Shown one piece after another: positions 1 through 6,884 of a stretch of 15,474 nt of DNA. This DNA is from Thalassospiraceae bacterium. GTDB lineage: Bacteria; Pseudomonadota; Alphaproteobacteria; Rhodospirillales; Magnetovibrionaceae. The first letter of the stretch is position 1. Each line of letters begins with the position of its first letter. The notes below the pieces were generated by a model. That model was not told the DNA's origin. It ran no database searches and worked only from the letters and a program-made list of their open reading frames with translations. The DNA lies in assembly GCA_030637205.1 (NCBI GenBank), contig DAOVVL010000008.1:1-15474 (forward strand). The letters are read 5' to 3'. The position numbers and the translations under genes are program-made.

Positions 1-2
1 AG

Positions 3-158
3 CAGTACCTTAGTATGACCGTAGAAGGCATCGAGGTTTTCTTCCGCCTGGGCAAGGAACACCGCCACAAGGATGGCGATAGCGTATCGCTGGAGATTAA
101 TCGCAACCGCCTGCATGTATTTGACAAGGAAACTGGACTTTCCTTGTTGTGGGACTGA
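3..158 (+). CDS. ABC transporter ATP-binding protein, C-terminal end (TOBE domain), partial
   Basis: An open frame enters from the left edge and stops at TGA 156-158, giving 51 residues. The sequence alternates short beta-strand-like stretches (VEGIEVFFRLG, DSVSLEIN, RLHVFDKETG), ending in LSLLWD. This is how the TOBE_2 domain at the end of PotA/UgpC-type import ATPases usually looks, where it senses substrate or contacts the permeases. The nucleotide-binding domain lies outside the window. The gene ends 12 bases before the molybdenum hydroxylase genes in the same direction, so it probably belongs to the same operon and would energise uptake of the compound that the hydroxylase acts on. The family call rests on a short tail and could be wrong; the open frame itself is clear. 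Confidence 0.65.
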   Translation, partial: QYLSMTVEGIEVFFRLGKEHRHKDGDSVSLEINRNRLHVFDKETGLSLLWD

Positions 159-159
159 T

Positions 160-165
160 GAGGTG
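160..165 (+). promoter_or_regulatory. Shine-Dalgarno site of the FAD-subunit gene
   Basis: GAGGTG lies 5 bases before ATG 171 and supports that start. It overlaps the stop region of the preceding ABC ATPase tail, as expected inside an operon. Confidence 0.6.
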
Positions 166-170
166 CCCGC

Positions 171-1046
171 ATGAAGCCCGCAAAGTTCACCTATCATACG
201 CCGGACAGCCTGGAAGCTGCTTTTCAGTTGTTGGGTGAATATGGCGATGAGGCCAAGATTATCGCCGGTGGGCAAAGTCTTATCCCGGTGATGAACTTGC
301 GACTTGCCCAACCCGAACACCTGATCGACATCAACGCCATCAATGGGCTTTCCCAAATCCGCGAGGAAGGCGACATTATTACCATCGGCGCATTGAGCCG
401 CCACAGGGAAATTGAAACCAGCGCCTTGTTGAAAGAGCGCCTGCCCCTGCTGCCCGAAGCCGCCATGCGCATTGGCCATCTGGCGATTCGCAACCGTGGC
501 ACCATCGGCGGATCATTGAGCAACGCCGACCCGGCTGCGGAATGGTCGTTAATGGCCTTTTTAATGGATGCAGACATTGAAATAACCTCTGCGCGCGGAA
601 CGCGAATGGCCGACATCACCGATTTCATCCAGTCCGTTTACACATCTGATCTAAGCGCCGATGAAATTCTTACGGCGGTTAAATTTCCACCCATTGCGCC
701 CGGCGAGGGTTGGGCGGTTTGTCGCATCAGCCGCCGCGCCGGTGATTTTGCCATCGTGTCGGTGGCAACCACGATTTGCCTTGATACATCGGGCGCCATT
801 GAAAACCTGCGCCTTTGCATCGGCGGCATGGATGTCACCCCCGTTCGTATCAGCCATGTCGAACATGCGGCTGTCGGCCAAATGCCGAATGAAGCGTGGA
901 TAAAATCAGCAGCCGAAGTTGCTTCAGGCATTGGATCGCCGGAAAGCGACATGCACGCCAGCGCCGAATATCGGCGCGAAATGGCCGCTCATCTGACTGC
1001 AGAAGCGCTACGCGAGGCACTGAAACGTTGCGGCGGAGGTGCATGA
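171..1046 (+). CDS. Molybdenum hydroxylase FAD-binding (medium) subunit, CoxM family
   Basis: At 291 residues this is the usual length for the FAD subunit of xanthine dehydrogenase/CO dehydrogenase-type enzymes. It passes electrons from the iron-sulfur subunit to FAD and on to an acceptor. The N-terminal FAD_binding_5 domain carries the pyrophosphate-binding signatures AGGQS (residues 32-36) and TIGGS (111-115), the latter followed by NADPAAEW. The remainder (about 180-285) fits the CO_deh_flav_C domain, including CIGGMDVTPVRI. The start has a good ribosome binding site. The stop overlaps the next ATG in an ATGA arrangement, pointing to translational coupling with the iron-sulfur subunit. The substrate of the complex is set by the large subunit, so I give no cox symbol. 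Confidence 0.93.
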   Translation: MKPAKFTYHTPDSLEAAFQLLGEYGDEAKIIAGGQSLIPVMNLRLAQPEHLIDINAINGLSQIREEGDIITIGALSRHREIETSALLKERLPLLPEAAMRIGHLAIRNRGTIGGSLSNADPAAEWSLMAFLMDADIEITSARGTRMADITDFIQSVYTSDLSADEILTAVKFPPIAPGEGWAVCRISRRAGDFAIVSVATTICLDTSGAIENLRLCIGGMDVTPVRISHVEHAAVGQMPNEAWIKSAAEVASGIGSPESDMHASAEYRREMAAHLTAEALREALKRCGGGA

Positions 1047-1549
1047 ATATCATGAAAAAGGTCGCCATAACGCTCAACATCAATAACCGTGACGTCGATA
1101 TGTTGGTGGAGCCACGCAAGTTGCTATCTGATGCCATCCGCGAAGATGCGCGCCTGACCGGCACCCATGTTGGCTGCGAACATGGTGTGTGCGGGGCCTG
1201 TACGGTACTGGTTGACGGCAAACCCCAACGTTCGTGTTTAACCTTTGCGGTGCAGACCCAGGGCAAGGCCATCACCACCATCGAAGCGGTTAAAGGCAAT
1301 AACGATGGTTATTCAGCCCTGCAACAAGCGCTGCACGAAGAACATGGCCTGCAGTGCGGCTTTTGCACGCCGGGCATCATCGTTACCTTTGAGGCCTACC
1401 TCAAGGAAAACACCAACCCAACGGAAGATGAAATCCGCGATGTGCTTTCCGGCAACCTGTGCCGCTGCACCGGATATCAAAACATTATTCGAGCCATCCA
1501 GAAAGCCGCTGCGGTAATGCGTGGCGAAACACCGGGGGCAGCGAAATAG
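1043..1549 (+). CDS. Molybdenum hydroxylase [2Fe-2S] (small) subunit, CoxS family
   Basis: The 168-residue protein has both iron-sulfur domains of the family. A plant-type ferredoxin domain has cysteines C45, C50, C53 and C65 (GCEHGVCGAC motif), and the C-terminal helical domain has C105, C108, C140 and C142 (CGFCTPG and LCRCTGY). It carries electrons from the Mo centre to FAD. I chose ATG 1043, which overlaps the upstream stop (ATGA). GGAGG at 1035-1039 is only 3 bases from it but 12 from the in-frame ATG at 1052, so a start at 1052 (MKKVAITLN) is equally reasonable. The frame stays open upstream to 896, but that extension only shadows the FAD-subunit gene. All eight cluster ligands are present, so the subunit looks functional. 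Confidence 0.95.
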   Translation: MNIMKKVAITLNINNRDVDMLVEPRKLLSDAIREDARLTGTHVGCEHGVCGACTVLVDGKPQRSCLTFAVQTQGKAITTIEAVKGNNDGYSALQQALHEEHGLQCGFCTPGIIVTFEAYLKENTNPTEDEIRDVLSGNLCRCTGYQNIIRAIQKAAAVMRGETPGAAK

Positions 1550-1551
1550 CT

Positions 1552-3918
1552 ATGGAACACACAAAAGGCAAAAATGATTTTACCGCCCTCGGCAAACGCA
1601 TGCCACGCACCGAGGACCATCGCTTGCTCACCGGCCATGGGCGTTATATTGATGACATCGACGTGCCCGGCGCCCTGCATGCGTGCTTCATACGTAGCCC
1701 TTACGCGCACGCCAGTATTCTTTCTATCAACTCTACCGAAGCTGAGGACATGCCCGGCGTCATCGGCATCTTTACCGGCAAGGATCTGGCTGAGTGGACC
1801 ACCAGCCTGCGCATGGCACCGTCTATCGAAGGTGTAAAGCCAGTGGAAATGACGACGTTACCCATCGACAAGGTCCGCTTTCACGGCGATCTTGTGGCCT
1901 GCATCGTGGCAACCGACCGCTACATCGCCGAAGATGCTCTTGAACTGGTGGAAGTCGATTACGAACCGCTGGACCCGGTCACCAATATGTTCAAGGCGCA
2001 AGACGCGGGATCGGCACTGGTCGATGAAACCCTTGATACCAATCTGGTCTCACACCAAACTTTCGCCACACCGGATGTCGAAAAAGTGATGGCCGGTACC
2101 GATCGGATGATCGAAACCAACTTTTCAGAACATCGCCAGACCCACCTGCCCATTGAGACCCGCGGCATCATCGCTGAGTGGGACGCGGGCCGCGAACACC
2201 TGCGCATCCATGTTGGCACTCAGGCAGCACACCCTTACCGTACGGCCATCGCCGGGCGGATGAAACTCAGCGAAAGCCAGGTCACGGTCATCAGTCCCGA
2301 TGTCGGTGGCGGCTTCGGTCAGAAAATTGCCCTTTATCGCGAAGAGCTTACGGTCGCCGCCCTGGCCCGTCACCTGAAGTGCGCGGTGCGCTGGCGCGAA
2401 GATCGCTTCGAGAACCTGCTCGCGGCGTCACACGCGCGCGAAGACTGGGTACGCACCCGTGCCGCGGTAGATGAAAATGGAAAGCTCAAAGCATTGTCAC
2501 TGGAAATCGTCGAAGATTTCGGCGGCTATTGTTTCTATCCTGCCAACTATCTGGCGCGGGTCATTGCCATGATCTTGAGCGGCCCATACAAACTGGATCA
2601 CTACGCATTCGATGTGAAGGTGGTATTGACCAACAAATGTGGCAACGGCCCGATGCGTGCGCCGATGGCGATTACCAGCTGGATCATGGAAGGCACTATG
2701 GACGCTATCGCGCGTGATCTGAACCTGGACCCTGTTGATGTGCGGCGTATCAATATGATCCGTGAAGACGAATTCCCATACCAGATGGCCAGCGGCGAAA
2801 CCCTGGAAGACATCAACCCGTTTGAGACCATGGAAAAGGGCCTGTCCATAATTGGTTACGAAGAACTGCGCAGCGCACAGGCAGCCGATCGCGAACGGGG
2901 CATTTACCGCGGTATCGGCATTTGCAACGTGGTTGAATCCACCACTTACGGTTCGAAGTTCTATAAATCTGCTGGCATCCCCGGATCCGGGCACGAGTCC
3001 GCGTGGGTCAAAATCGAACCCTCAGGTGCGGTGCGTGGTGCTGTCGGCATTTCAGCCACCGGCCAGGGTTACGAAACGGCGTTCGCGCAGGCGATAGCCG
3101 AAGGCCTCGGCGTCGACCCGCTGGAAGTAAAGATTGAAATCGGCAACACCGATATTGCGCCGTACGGCATGGGTTCGCGCGGTGCGCGCGGCGGCACGGC
3201 GGGTGGCGGCACAGCCTATCTGGCCGGACTGGAAGCGCAAAAAAAGGTGCTCGCCATCGCCGCCAAGATGTTGGCCCTGAACACCGCCGACCAGCTTTGT
3301 ATGAAGGAGGGCAAGGTTTGGCGTTGCATCAAGGACGACTGGACGGAAACTGAACTGACCCTCGCCGATATTGCACGCACCGCATACCTTGATCCGACCA
3401 AGCTGCCTGACGGCATGGAACCGGGATTGGAAGTACACAAGGCCTATGATCCACCGCCGATGACCTATTCAAACTCAAGTCATTTTTGTCAGGTGAGCGT
3501 GAACATCAATACCGGTGAAGTTACGTTCGATCGTTACCTGATCGTCGAAAACTGCGGCACCGTGATCAACCCGTTGATCGTTGAGGGCCAGCAGCATGGC
3601 GCCACCATCATGGGTATCTCAGGCACATTGTTCGAACACGTCGTCTATGACGAGAATGGACAGAACCTGACCGGGTCGCTAGCTGATTACCTGATTCCAA
3701 CAGCAGCAGACGTTCCGGAACTGGAAATCGTGCATATGCACACCCCCAACAAGCGAACCCCTGCCGGCATCAAGGGCATGGCCGAAGGCGGCGTCATGGG
3801 CGCCATTGGCGCCGTCAGCAACGCGGTTAGCGATGCGCTGGCGCCGTTCGGCATAACCATCGACAAACACCCCATCACGCCGGACGCCCTTCGCGCCCTG
3901 CTTCGCAATAAATCCTGA
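1552..3918 (+). CDS. Molybdenum hydroxylase molybdopterin-binding (large) subunit, xanthine dehydrogenase/CoxL superfamily
   Basis: With 788 residues it matches CoxL-type catalytic subunits, which bind molybdopterin cytosine dinucleotide and hydroxylate a carbon next to N or C=O. ATG 1552 follows the small-subunit stop by 2 bases. The N-terminal 'a/b hammerhead' domain begins around GKRMPRTEDHRLLTGHGRYIDD. The Mo-binding part has GGGFGQK (252-258) and the conserved catalytic glutamate E745 in KGMAEGGVMG. The loop that reads AYxCSFR in true CO dehydrogenase, or AYRGAGR in form II, here reads GPMRAPMAI (366-374). It therefore lacks the active-site cysteine of CO dehydrogenase, and CO oxidation is unlikely. 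The substrate is unknown. Neighbouring transporter, reductase and hydrolase genes suggest an imported organic compound, perhaps an aldehyde or N-heterocycle, which is inference. Confidence 0.93.
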   Translation: MEHTKGKNDFTALGKRMPRTEDHRLLTGHGRYIDDIDVPGALHACFIRSPYAHASILSINSTEAEDMPGVIGIFTGKDLAEWTTSLRMAPSIEGVKPVEMTTLPIDKVRFHGDLVACIVATDRYIAEDALELVEVDYEPLDPVTNMFKAQDAGSALVDETLDTNLVSHQTFATPDVEKVMAGTDRMIETNFSEHRQTHLPIETRGIIAEWDAGREHLRIHVGTQAAHPYRTAIAGRMKLSESQVTVISPDVGGGFGQKIALYREELTVAALARHLKCAVRWREDRFENLLAASHAREDWVRTRAAVDENGKLKALSLEIVEDFGGYCFYPANYLARVIAMILSGPYKLDHYAFDVKVVLTNKCGNGPMRAPMAITSWIMEGTMDAIARDLNLDPVDVRRINMIREDEFPYQMASGETLEDINPFETMEKGLSIIGYEELRSAQAADRERGIYRGIGICNVVESTTYGSKFYKSAGIPGSGHESAWVKIEPSGAVRGAVGISATGQGYETAFAQAIAEGLGVDPLEVKIEIGNTDIAPYGMGSRGARGGTAGGGTAYLAGLEAQKKVLAIAAKMLALNTADQLCMKEGKVWRCIKDDWTETELTLADIARTAYLDPTKLPDGMEPGLEVHKAYDPPPMTYSNSSHFCQVSVNINTGEVTFDRYLIVENCGTVINPLIVEGQQHGATIMGISGTLFEHVVYDENGQNLTGSLADYLIPTAADVPELEIVHMHTPNKRTPAGIKGMAEGGVMGAIGAVSNAVSDALAPFGITIDKHPITPDALRALLRNKS

Positions 3919-3930
3919 TAACAATTTCAC

Positions 3931-3938
3931 CAGAGGAG
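3931..3938 (+). promoter_or_regulatory. Shine-Dalgarno site of the reductase gene
   Basis: CAGAGGAG lies 8 bases before ATG 3947 and fixes that start. It is the strongest ribosome binding site in the left operon. Confidence 0.65.
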
Positions 3939-3946
3939 TACGGCAA

Positions 3947-4825
3947 ATGACCGTCAATCCGGACACCAACGAAATCGGCTTTATCGGCCTGGGCATTATG
4001 GGCCAGAGCATGGCCGGACACCTGCAAAAGGCCGGCTATAAACTGCACGTTTATAACCGCACCCAATCGAAAACCGACGAACTTGTCGCCGCCGGTGCCC
4101 AATGGCACGACAGCCCCGGCGAAGTTGCCGCCAATTCGGATGTGGTCATCACCATGGTCGGCTACCCGTCGGATGTAGAAGAAGTGTTTCTGGGCAGCGG
4201 TGCTATTTTGGACAACGCCAAGGAAGGCGCGATCCTGATCGACATGACCACATCGGAACCGTCACTTGCCATCAAGATCGCCGAGGCGGCCAAGGCCAAG
4301 GGGCTGCGTTCATTGGACGCACCGGTTTCGGGTGGTGATATGGGCGCCAAAAAAGGCACCCTTTCAATCATGGTCGGCGGGGAACAAGCTGATTTTGATG
4401 CGGTCAAGCCGCTGTTTGAAATCATGGGCGAAAACATTCGTTTGCAAGGTGGCCCCGGTGCCGGACAGCACACCAAGATGTGCAACCAGATTGTCGTGGC
4501 CGGAAACATGCTGGCGACGGCAGAGGGTCTGACCTATGCTCGCAAGTCAGGCCTTGACCCGGCAAACGTTCTGAAATCCATTGGTACCGGCGCGGCATCG
4601 AGCTTCCTGTTGAACGGTCTGGGGCCCAAAATGATTGAGGGTGACTTCGCGCCCGGTTTTTTCGTGCACCACTTTATCAAGGATATGACCATCGCCCTTA
4701 AAGAAGCCGATGCCATGGGCGCCGACCTGCCGGGTCTGAGGACCGCCAAGGGCTTATACGAAAAAGTGGCTGATGAGGGCGCACGCGAAGACGGCACCCA
4801 GGCGTTGATCAAGGCCTACAAGTAA
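3947..4825 (+). CDS. NAD(P)-dependent oxidoreductase of the 3-hydroxyisobutyrate dehydrogenase / tartronate semialdehyde reductase family
   Basis: The 292 residues are the typical full length for beta-hydroxyacid dehydrogenases, soluble enzymes that interconvert a 3-hydroxy acid and its semialdehyde. The Rossmann glycine motif GLGIMG is at 14-19, the substrate-binding DAPVSGG at 124-130, and the catalytic lysine K177 with N180 sits in GGPGAGQHTKMCNQ. The C-terminal helical domain follows, ending in a KDMTIALKEAD helix typical of GarR/MmsB. The gene starts 28 bases after the molybdenum hydroxylase large subunit and ends 4 bases before the hydrolase, so it is in the same operon. Whether it uses 3-hydroxyisobutyrate, tartronate semialdehyde or another semialdehyde cannot be told from the motifs. 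Mg-independent family membership is secure. Confidence 0.92.
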   Translation: MTVNPDTNEIGFIGLGIMGQSMAGHLQKAGYKLHVYNRTQSKTDELVAAGAQWHDSPGEVAANSDVVITMVGYPSDVEEVFLGSGAILDNAKEGAILIDMTTSEPSLAIKIAEAAKAKGLRSLDAPVSGGDMGAKKGTLSIMVGGEQADFDAVKPLFEIMGENIRLQGGPGAGQHTKMCNQIVVAGNMLATAEGLTYARKSGLDPANVLKSIGTGAASSFLLNGLGPKMIEGDFAPGFFVHHFIKDMTIALKEADAMGADLPGLRTAKGLYEKVADEGAREDGTQALIKAYK

Positions 4826-4829
4826 CGCC

Positions 4830-5810
4830 ATGCCCAGTGGCGAAGACACCGCCCTCGACCCCCAGGTAAAAGCTGCTATCGCCGCCGCCAAAGCACGTGG
4901 CGACGTGCCGTGGGAAACCCTGTCGGTCGACGACGCTCGCACGGCATATATTGCAGCCAATCAAGCGACGGTGGGGGCCACCATCGCGGTTCAGGCAGTT
5001 CAAGACCTGCGGCTGGACCTTCCCGGACGAACCATTGCTGCTCGACTGTACCGTCCGGAAGCCGGCGCGAACCCCGCTTTGATTATATTTTTCCATGGCG
5101 GCGGGTTCGTGCTCGGTAATCTGGAAAGCCACGACAACCTGTGCCGACGCCTGTGCCGTGACACGGGCGCTTTGGTGCTGGCAATAGATTACCGTCTCGC
5201 CCCCGAGCACCCGTGCCCGGCCGCCGCTGATGATGCCTTCGACAGTGTTCGCTGGGCCAAAGACAATGGCGCAACCATCGGCTGGGGCGGTGACCATCTG
5301 GCGCTTTCGGGTGACAGCGCCGGCGCCAATCTGGCAGCGGTAACGGCAATCCGGATGCGCGATACGGGCGAAACGTCGGCTTCGGCACAGGTTTTGATCT
5401 ATCCCGTTGCCGATACGTTCACCGATACGCCATCGTACCAGCGCTGCGCCGAGGGTTACCGCCTGACCCGCAGCCTAATGACCTGGTTTCTTGACCATTA
5501 CCTTCCAGAGGGCATGGATCGCACGACGCCTATTGCGGCCCCCTTGCGAACACCGGACCTTTCCAACCTGCCCCCGGCGTTGGTGATAACCGCTGGGTTT
5601 GATCCGCTGGGTGACGAGGGTCACGCCTACGCCGAGCGCCTGAAAGCTGAAGGGTGCAAGGTCGAGCATATGCATTTTCCCGGTATGATCCACGGGTTTT
5701 GCAACATGTTTGGCATTCTGGATACAGGTGCGACGGCCATGGACCGGGTGGCCAGGTGGCTACGCACACACCTTGCCAAGGCGGGCGCATGGCAATGGGG
5801 CAAACCGTGA
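4830..5810 (+). CDS. Alpha/beta hydrolase, hormone-sensitive-lipase (HSL/family IV esterase) type
   Basis: A 326-residue esterase-like protein. The oxyanion-hole motif HGGGF is at 89-93, the nucleophile S163 lies in GDSAG (161-165), and the other triad members are predicted as D258 (in GFDPLGDEG) and H288 (in GMIHGF). This set is diagnostic of family IV (HSL) esterases, which hydrolyse short acyl esters or lactone-like substrates. No signal peptide is seen, so it is probably cytoplasmic. It starts 4 bases after the reductase stop with no strong ribosome binding site, suggesting coupling. As the last gene of the operon it probably cleaves an ester, lactone or amide intermediate in the same catabolic route. 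That role is inferred from position only. Confidence 0.93.
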   Translation: MPSGEDTALDPQVKAAIAAAKARGDVPWETLSVDDARTAYIAANQATVGATIAVQAVQDLRLDLPGRTIAARLYRPEAGANPALIIFFHGGGFVLGNLESHDNLCRRLCRDTGALVLAIDYRLAPEHPCPAAADDAFDSVRWAKDNGATIGWGGDHLALSGDSAGANLAAVTAIRMRDTGETSASAQVLIYPVADTFTDTPSYQRCAEGYRLTRSLMTWFLDHYLPEGMDRTTPIAAPLRTPDLSNLPPALVITAGFDPLGDEGHAYAERLKAEGCKVEHMHFPGMIHGFCNMFGILDTGATAMDRVARWLRTHLAKAGAWQWGKP

Positions 5811-5867
5811 CACCTGTTTATGGGCTGATCAAACCGGAAGCGCGACGAGATAAACAATGACCAGCAT

Positions 5868-5895
5868 ATGTCCGCTTATGGCTATTAGCGGACAT
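5868..5895. repeat. Palindromic element, copy 1 (perfect 9-base arms)
   Basis: ATGTCCGCT (5868-5876) and AGCGGACAT (5887-5895) are perfect inverted repeats around a 10-base loop. It lies 57 bases after the hydrolase stop, with no T-run, so it is not a classical terminator. Two degenerate relatives occur at 5916-5940 and 6885-6908. Confidence 0.6.
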
Positions 5896-5915
5896 TATGA
5901 CCACTGAAGAATGAA

Positions 5916-5940
5916 GTCCGGTTTTGGATAACAAGCAGAC
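5916..5940. repeat. Palindromic element, copy 2 (degenerate)
   Basis: GTCCGGTT at 5916-5923 and AAGCAGAC at 5933-5940 fit the consensus GTCCGCTT...AAGCGGAC with one change in each arm and a TTGG-containing loop. It follows copy 1 by 20 bases in the same orientation, so the two may be a decayed tandem pair. Confidence 0.4.
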
Positions 5941-6002
5941 ATTTAGCCCCCCGGTGGCACCCCACCCCGGAATAGGGGTCCCATGGGCGTAAACAATCCA
6001 TT

Positions 6003-6030
6003 TTGAGGACGTTTCAGTTCGCACTATCAT
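6003..6030 (+). promoter_or_regulatory. Candidate sigma-70 promoter of the SRAP gene
   Basis: TTGAGG (6003-6008) and TATCAT (6025-6030) are separated by 16 bases. The -10 box ends 6 bases before ATG 6037, so transcription would begin at or next to the start codon, giving a leaderless mRNA. No ribosome binding site is seen upstream of the ATG, which fits. No GTTC-N7-GTTC alphaproteobacterial LexA box is visible. Confidence 0.4.
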
Positions 6031-6036
6031 TGATCC

Positions 6037-6402
6037 ATGTGCGGACGCTTTAGCCTTTCGACAGAACCCCAGAAACTGGCAGAACATTTCGATCTGCCGA
6101 CACTTCCCAATCTGCCCGCCCGTTATAAAATTGCCCCGACGCAAGATATTTGCGCCATTCGCAAGGATGATGGTGGGCAAAGGGAACTGATGATGCTGCG
6201 TTGGGGGCTGGTTCCGCACTGGTCCAAAGGGCCGGACAGCCGATACAGCATGATAAATGCGCGGGCCGAAACGATTGCCAAAAAACCATCCTTTTGCGAA
6301 GCGTTTCGAAAACGGCGCTGCCTCATTCCTGCTGATGGATTTTACGAATGGCGGCCAACCAACGATGACGAAAGGTGCATCGAGCCATTGGGTGAGGAAT
6401 AG
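6037..6402 (+). pseudogene. SRAP domain protein (YedK/HMCES family) with in-frame internal deletion
   Basis: Intact SRAP proteins are about 200-230 residues and crosslink through Cys2 to abasic sites in single-stranded DNA, protecting them during replication. This one has only 121. Residues 1-106 are normal: MCGRF with Cys2, N74 in MINARAET, and E104 in GFYEW. The text then jumps to NDDERCIEPLGEE (109-121), which matches the usual extreme C-terminus of the family (VNNxRNDDxxxIEPL). About 90-100 residues are missing without breaking the frame. The lost part includes the catalytic histidine (H160 in E. coli YedK) and the central strands, so it is probably inactive, although an abasic-site-binding remnant cannot be excluded. 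It sits alone between the catabolic operon and the tRNA-fragment region. Confidence 0.8.
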
Positions 6403-6475
6403 GCCCAGATATTGTTCAGCCATTTCCCGTCTTGAACAGACGATGATCAGTAATATCATTTAACGGTCTCAACGC

Positions 6476-6528
6476 GAGGACGCCCTTCGGGGCGCGGGCA
6501 GGGGATTGTTCCCGTAAAGCCTGGAACA
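6476..6528 (+). other. Possible structured RNA: UUCG hairpin and second stem
   Basis: After the SRAP remnant come a hairpin with arms CGCCC (6481-6485) and GGGCG (6490-6494) around a TTCG tetraloop, then TGTTCC (6507-6512) paired with GGAACA (6523-6528). A third pairing, GGTTGGG/CCCAACC, follows at 6533-6557. Closely packed hairpins outside a gene suggest a small RNA or leader, but I cannot match it to a known family. The strand is guessed. Confidence 0.25.
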
Positions 6529-6532
6529 TCTC

Positions 6533-6602
6533 GGTTGGGACACCTTTTTTCCCAACCCACAACTTATTGCACACGCATTTTGCTGATTACCTTGTGGGTT
6601 GG
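6533..6602. repeat. Two mutually exclusive inverted repeats sharing one arm
   Basis: GGTTGGG (6533-6539) can pair with CCCAACC (6551-6557). Alternatively CCAACCCACAA (6552-6562) can pair perfectly with TTGTGGGTTGG (6592-6602). The middle segment is shared, so only one hairpin can form at a time. TTGTGGGT also occurs as two direct copies (6592-6599, 6604-6611) and one inverted copy (6555-6562), which could instead be protein-binding sites. Confidence 0.5.
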
Positions 6603-6674
6603 ATTGTGGGTATTTAGATATCCCGTTAAAAGCCCCGCAGATATCTTCAATATATGGCGGAGATAGTCACCGCA

Positions 6675-6726
6675 GAGGGATTCGAACCCTCGGTACGGGT
6701 TTACCCCGCACGGCGGATTAGCAATC
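6675..6726 (-). repeat. tRNA-Ser(GCU) 3' fragment A (candidate attachment site)
   Basis: These 52 bases are identical to 14608-14659 inside the intact tRNA-Ser(GCU) gene. They cover part of the anticodon arm, the variable arm and the T arm, in the same orientation. To the left the acceptor stem is replaced (CACCGCA before GAGGG), and to the right the D arm and 5' half are absent, so this is not a functional tRNA. Such partial tRNA copies are classic products of integrases that recombine within the 3' half of a tRNA gene. Confidence 0.75.
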
Positions 6727-6751
6727 TGCCGAGTTTCGTTTGTTTTCAAGG

Positions 6752-6821
6752 AACTGTCAGACTTATTACTGTCGAAACACTGTCGAAATACTGTCGAAAT
6801 ACTGTCGAAAGTCTGACAGTT
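6752..6821. repeat. Four 11-base tandem repeats bounded by a perfect 12-base inverted repeat
   Basis: Four head-to-tail copies of ACTGTCGAAAY/G occupy 6768-6811 (the last base of each is C, T, T, G). They are enclosed by AACTGTCAGACT (6752-6763) and AGTCTGACAGTT (6810-6821), exact reverse complements. The outer arm is followed by a T-run. The array starts 42 bases from tRNA fragment A, a position that would suit arm-type binding sites of a tyrosine integrase. That function is inference. Confidence 0.7.
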
Positions 6822-6884
6822 TTTCAGGCTTTAAACGGCTTGCGCTTTGGGGCACTTAGCAGACCTTTTTTGGGCTAGGGCAGA

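Noticed and set aside
896..1042. N-terminal extension of the iron-sulfur subunit
   Set aside because: The extension overlaps the FAD-subunit gene in another frame and does not resemble CoxS; starts at 1043 or 1052 fit the family.
1459..1551. N-terminal extension of the molybdenum subunit
   Set aside because: It overlaps the 3' end of the iron-sulfur subunit gene; the family-like start is ATG 1552.
1552..3918. Aerobic CO dehydrogenase large subunit
   Set aside because: The diagnostic AYxCSFR loop with its cysteine is absent.
5941..6036. LexA box for the SRAP gene
   Set aside because: Only a single GTTC is present; the GTTC-N7-GTTC pair expected in alphaproteobacteria is not seen.
6675..6726. 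A second functional tRNA-Ser gene
   Set aside because: The acceptor 5' strand and D arm are absent and the acceptor 3' strand is replaced, so no cloverleaf forms.
6768..6811. CRISPR-like array
   Set aside because: The repeats are 11 bases and abut with no spacers, and no cas gene is present.
6654..6878. Open frame containing AEGFEPSVRVYPARRI
   Set aside because: It is the translation of tRNA fragment A and the 11-base repeats; the peptide text is a repeat artefact, not a protein family.
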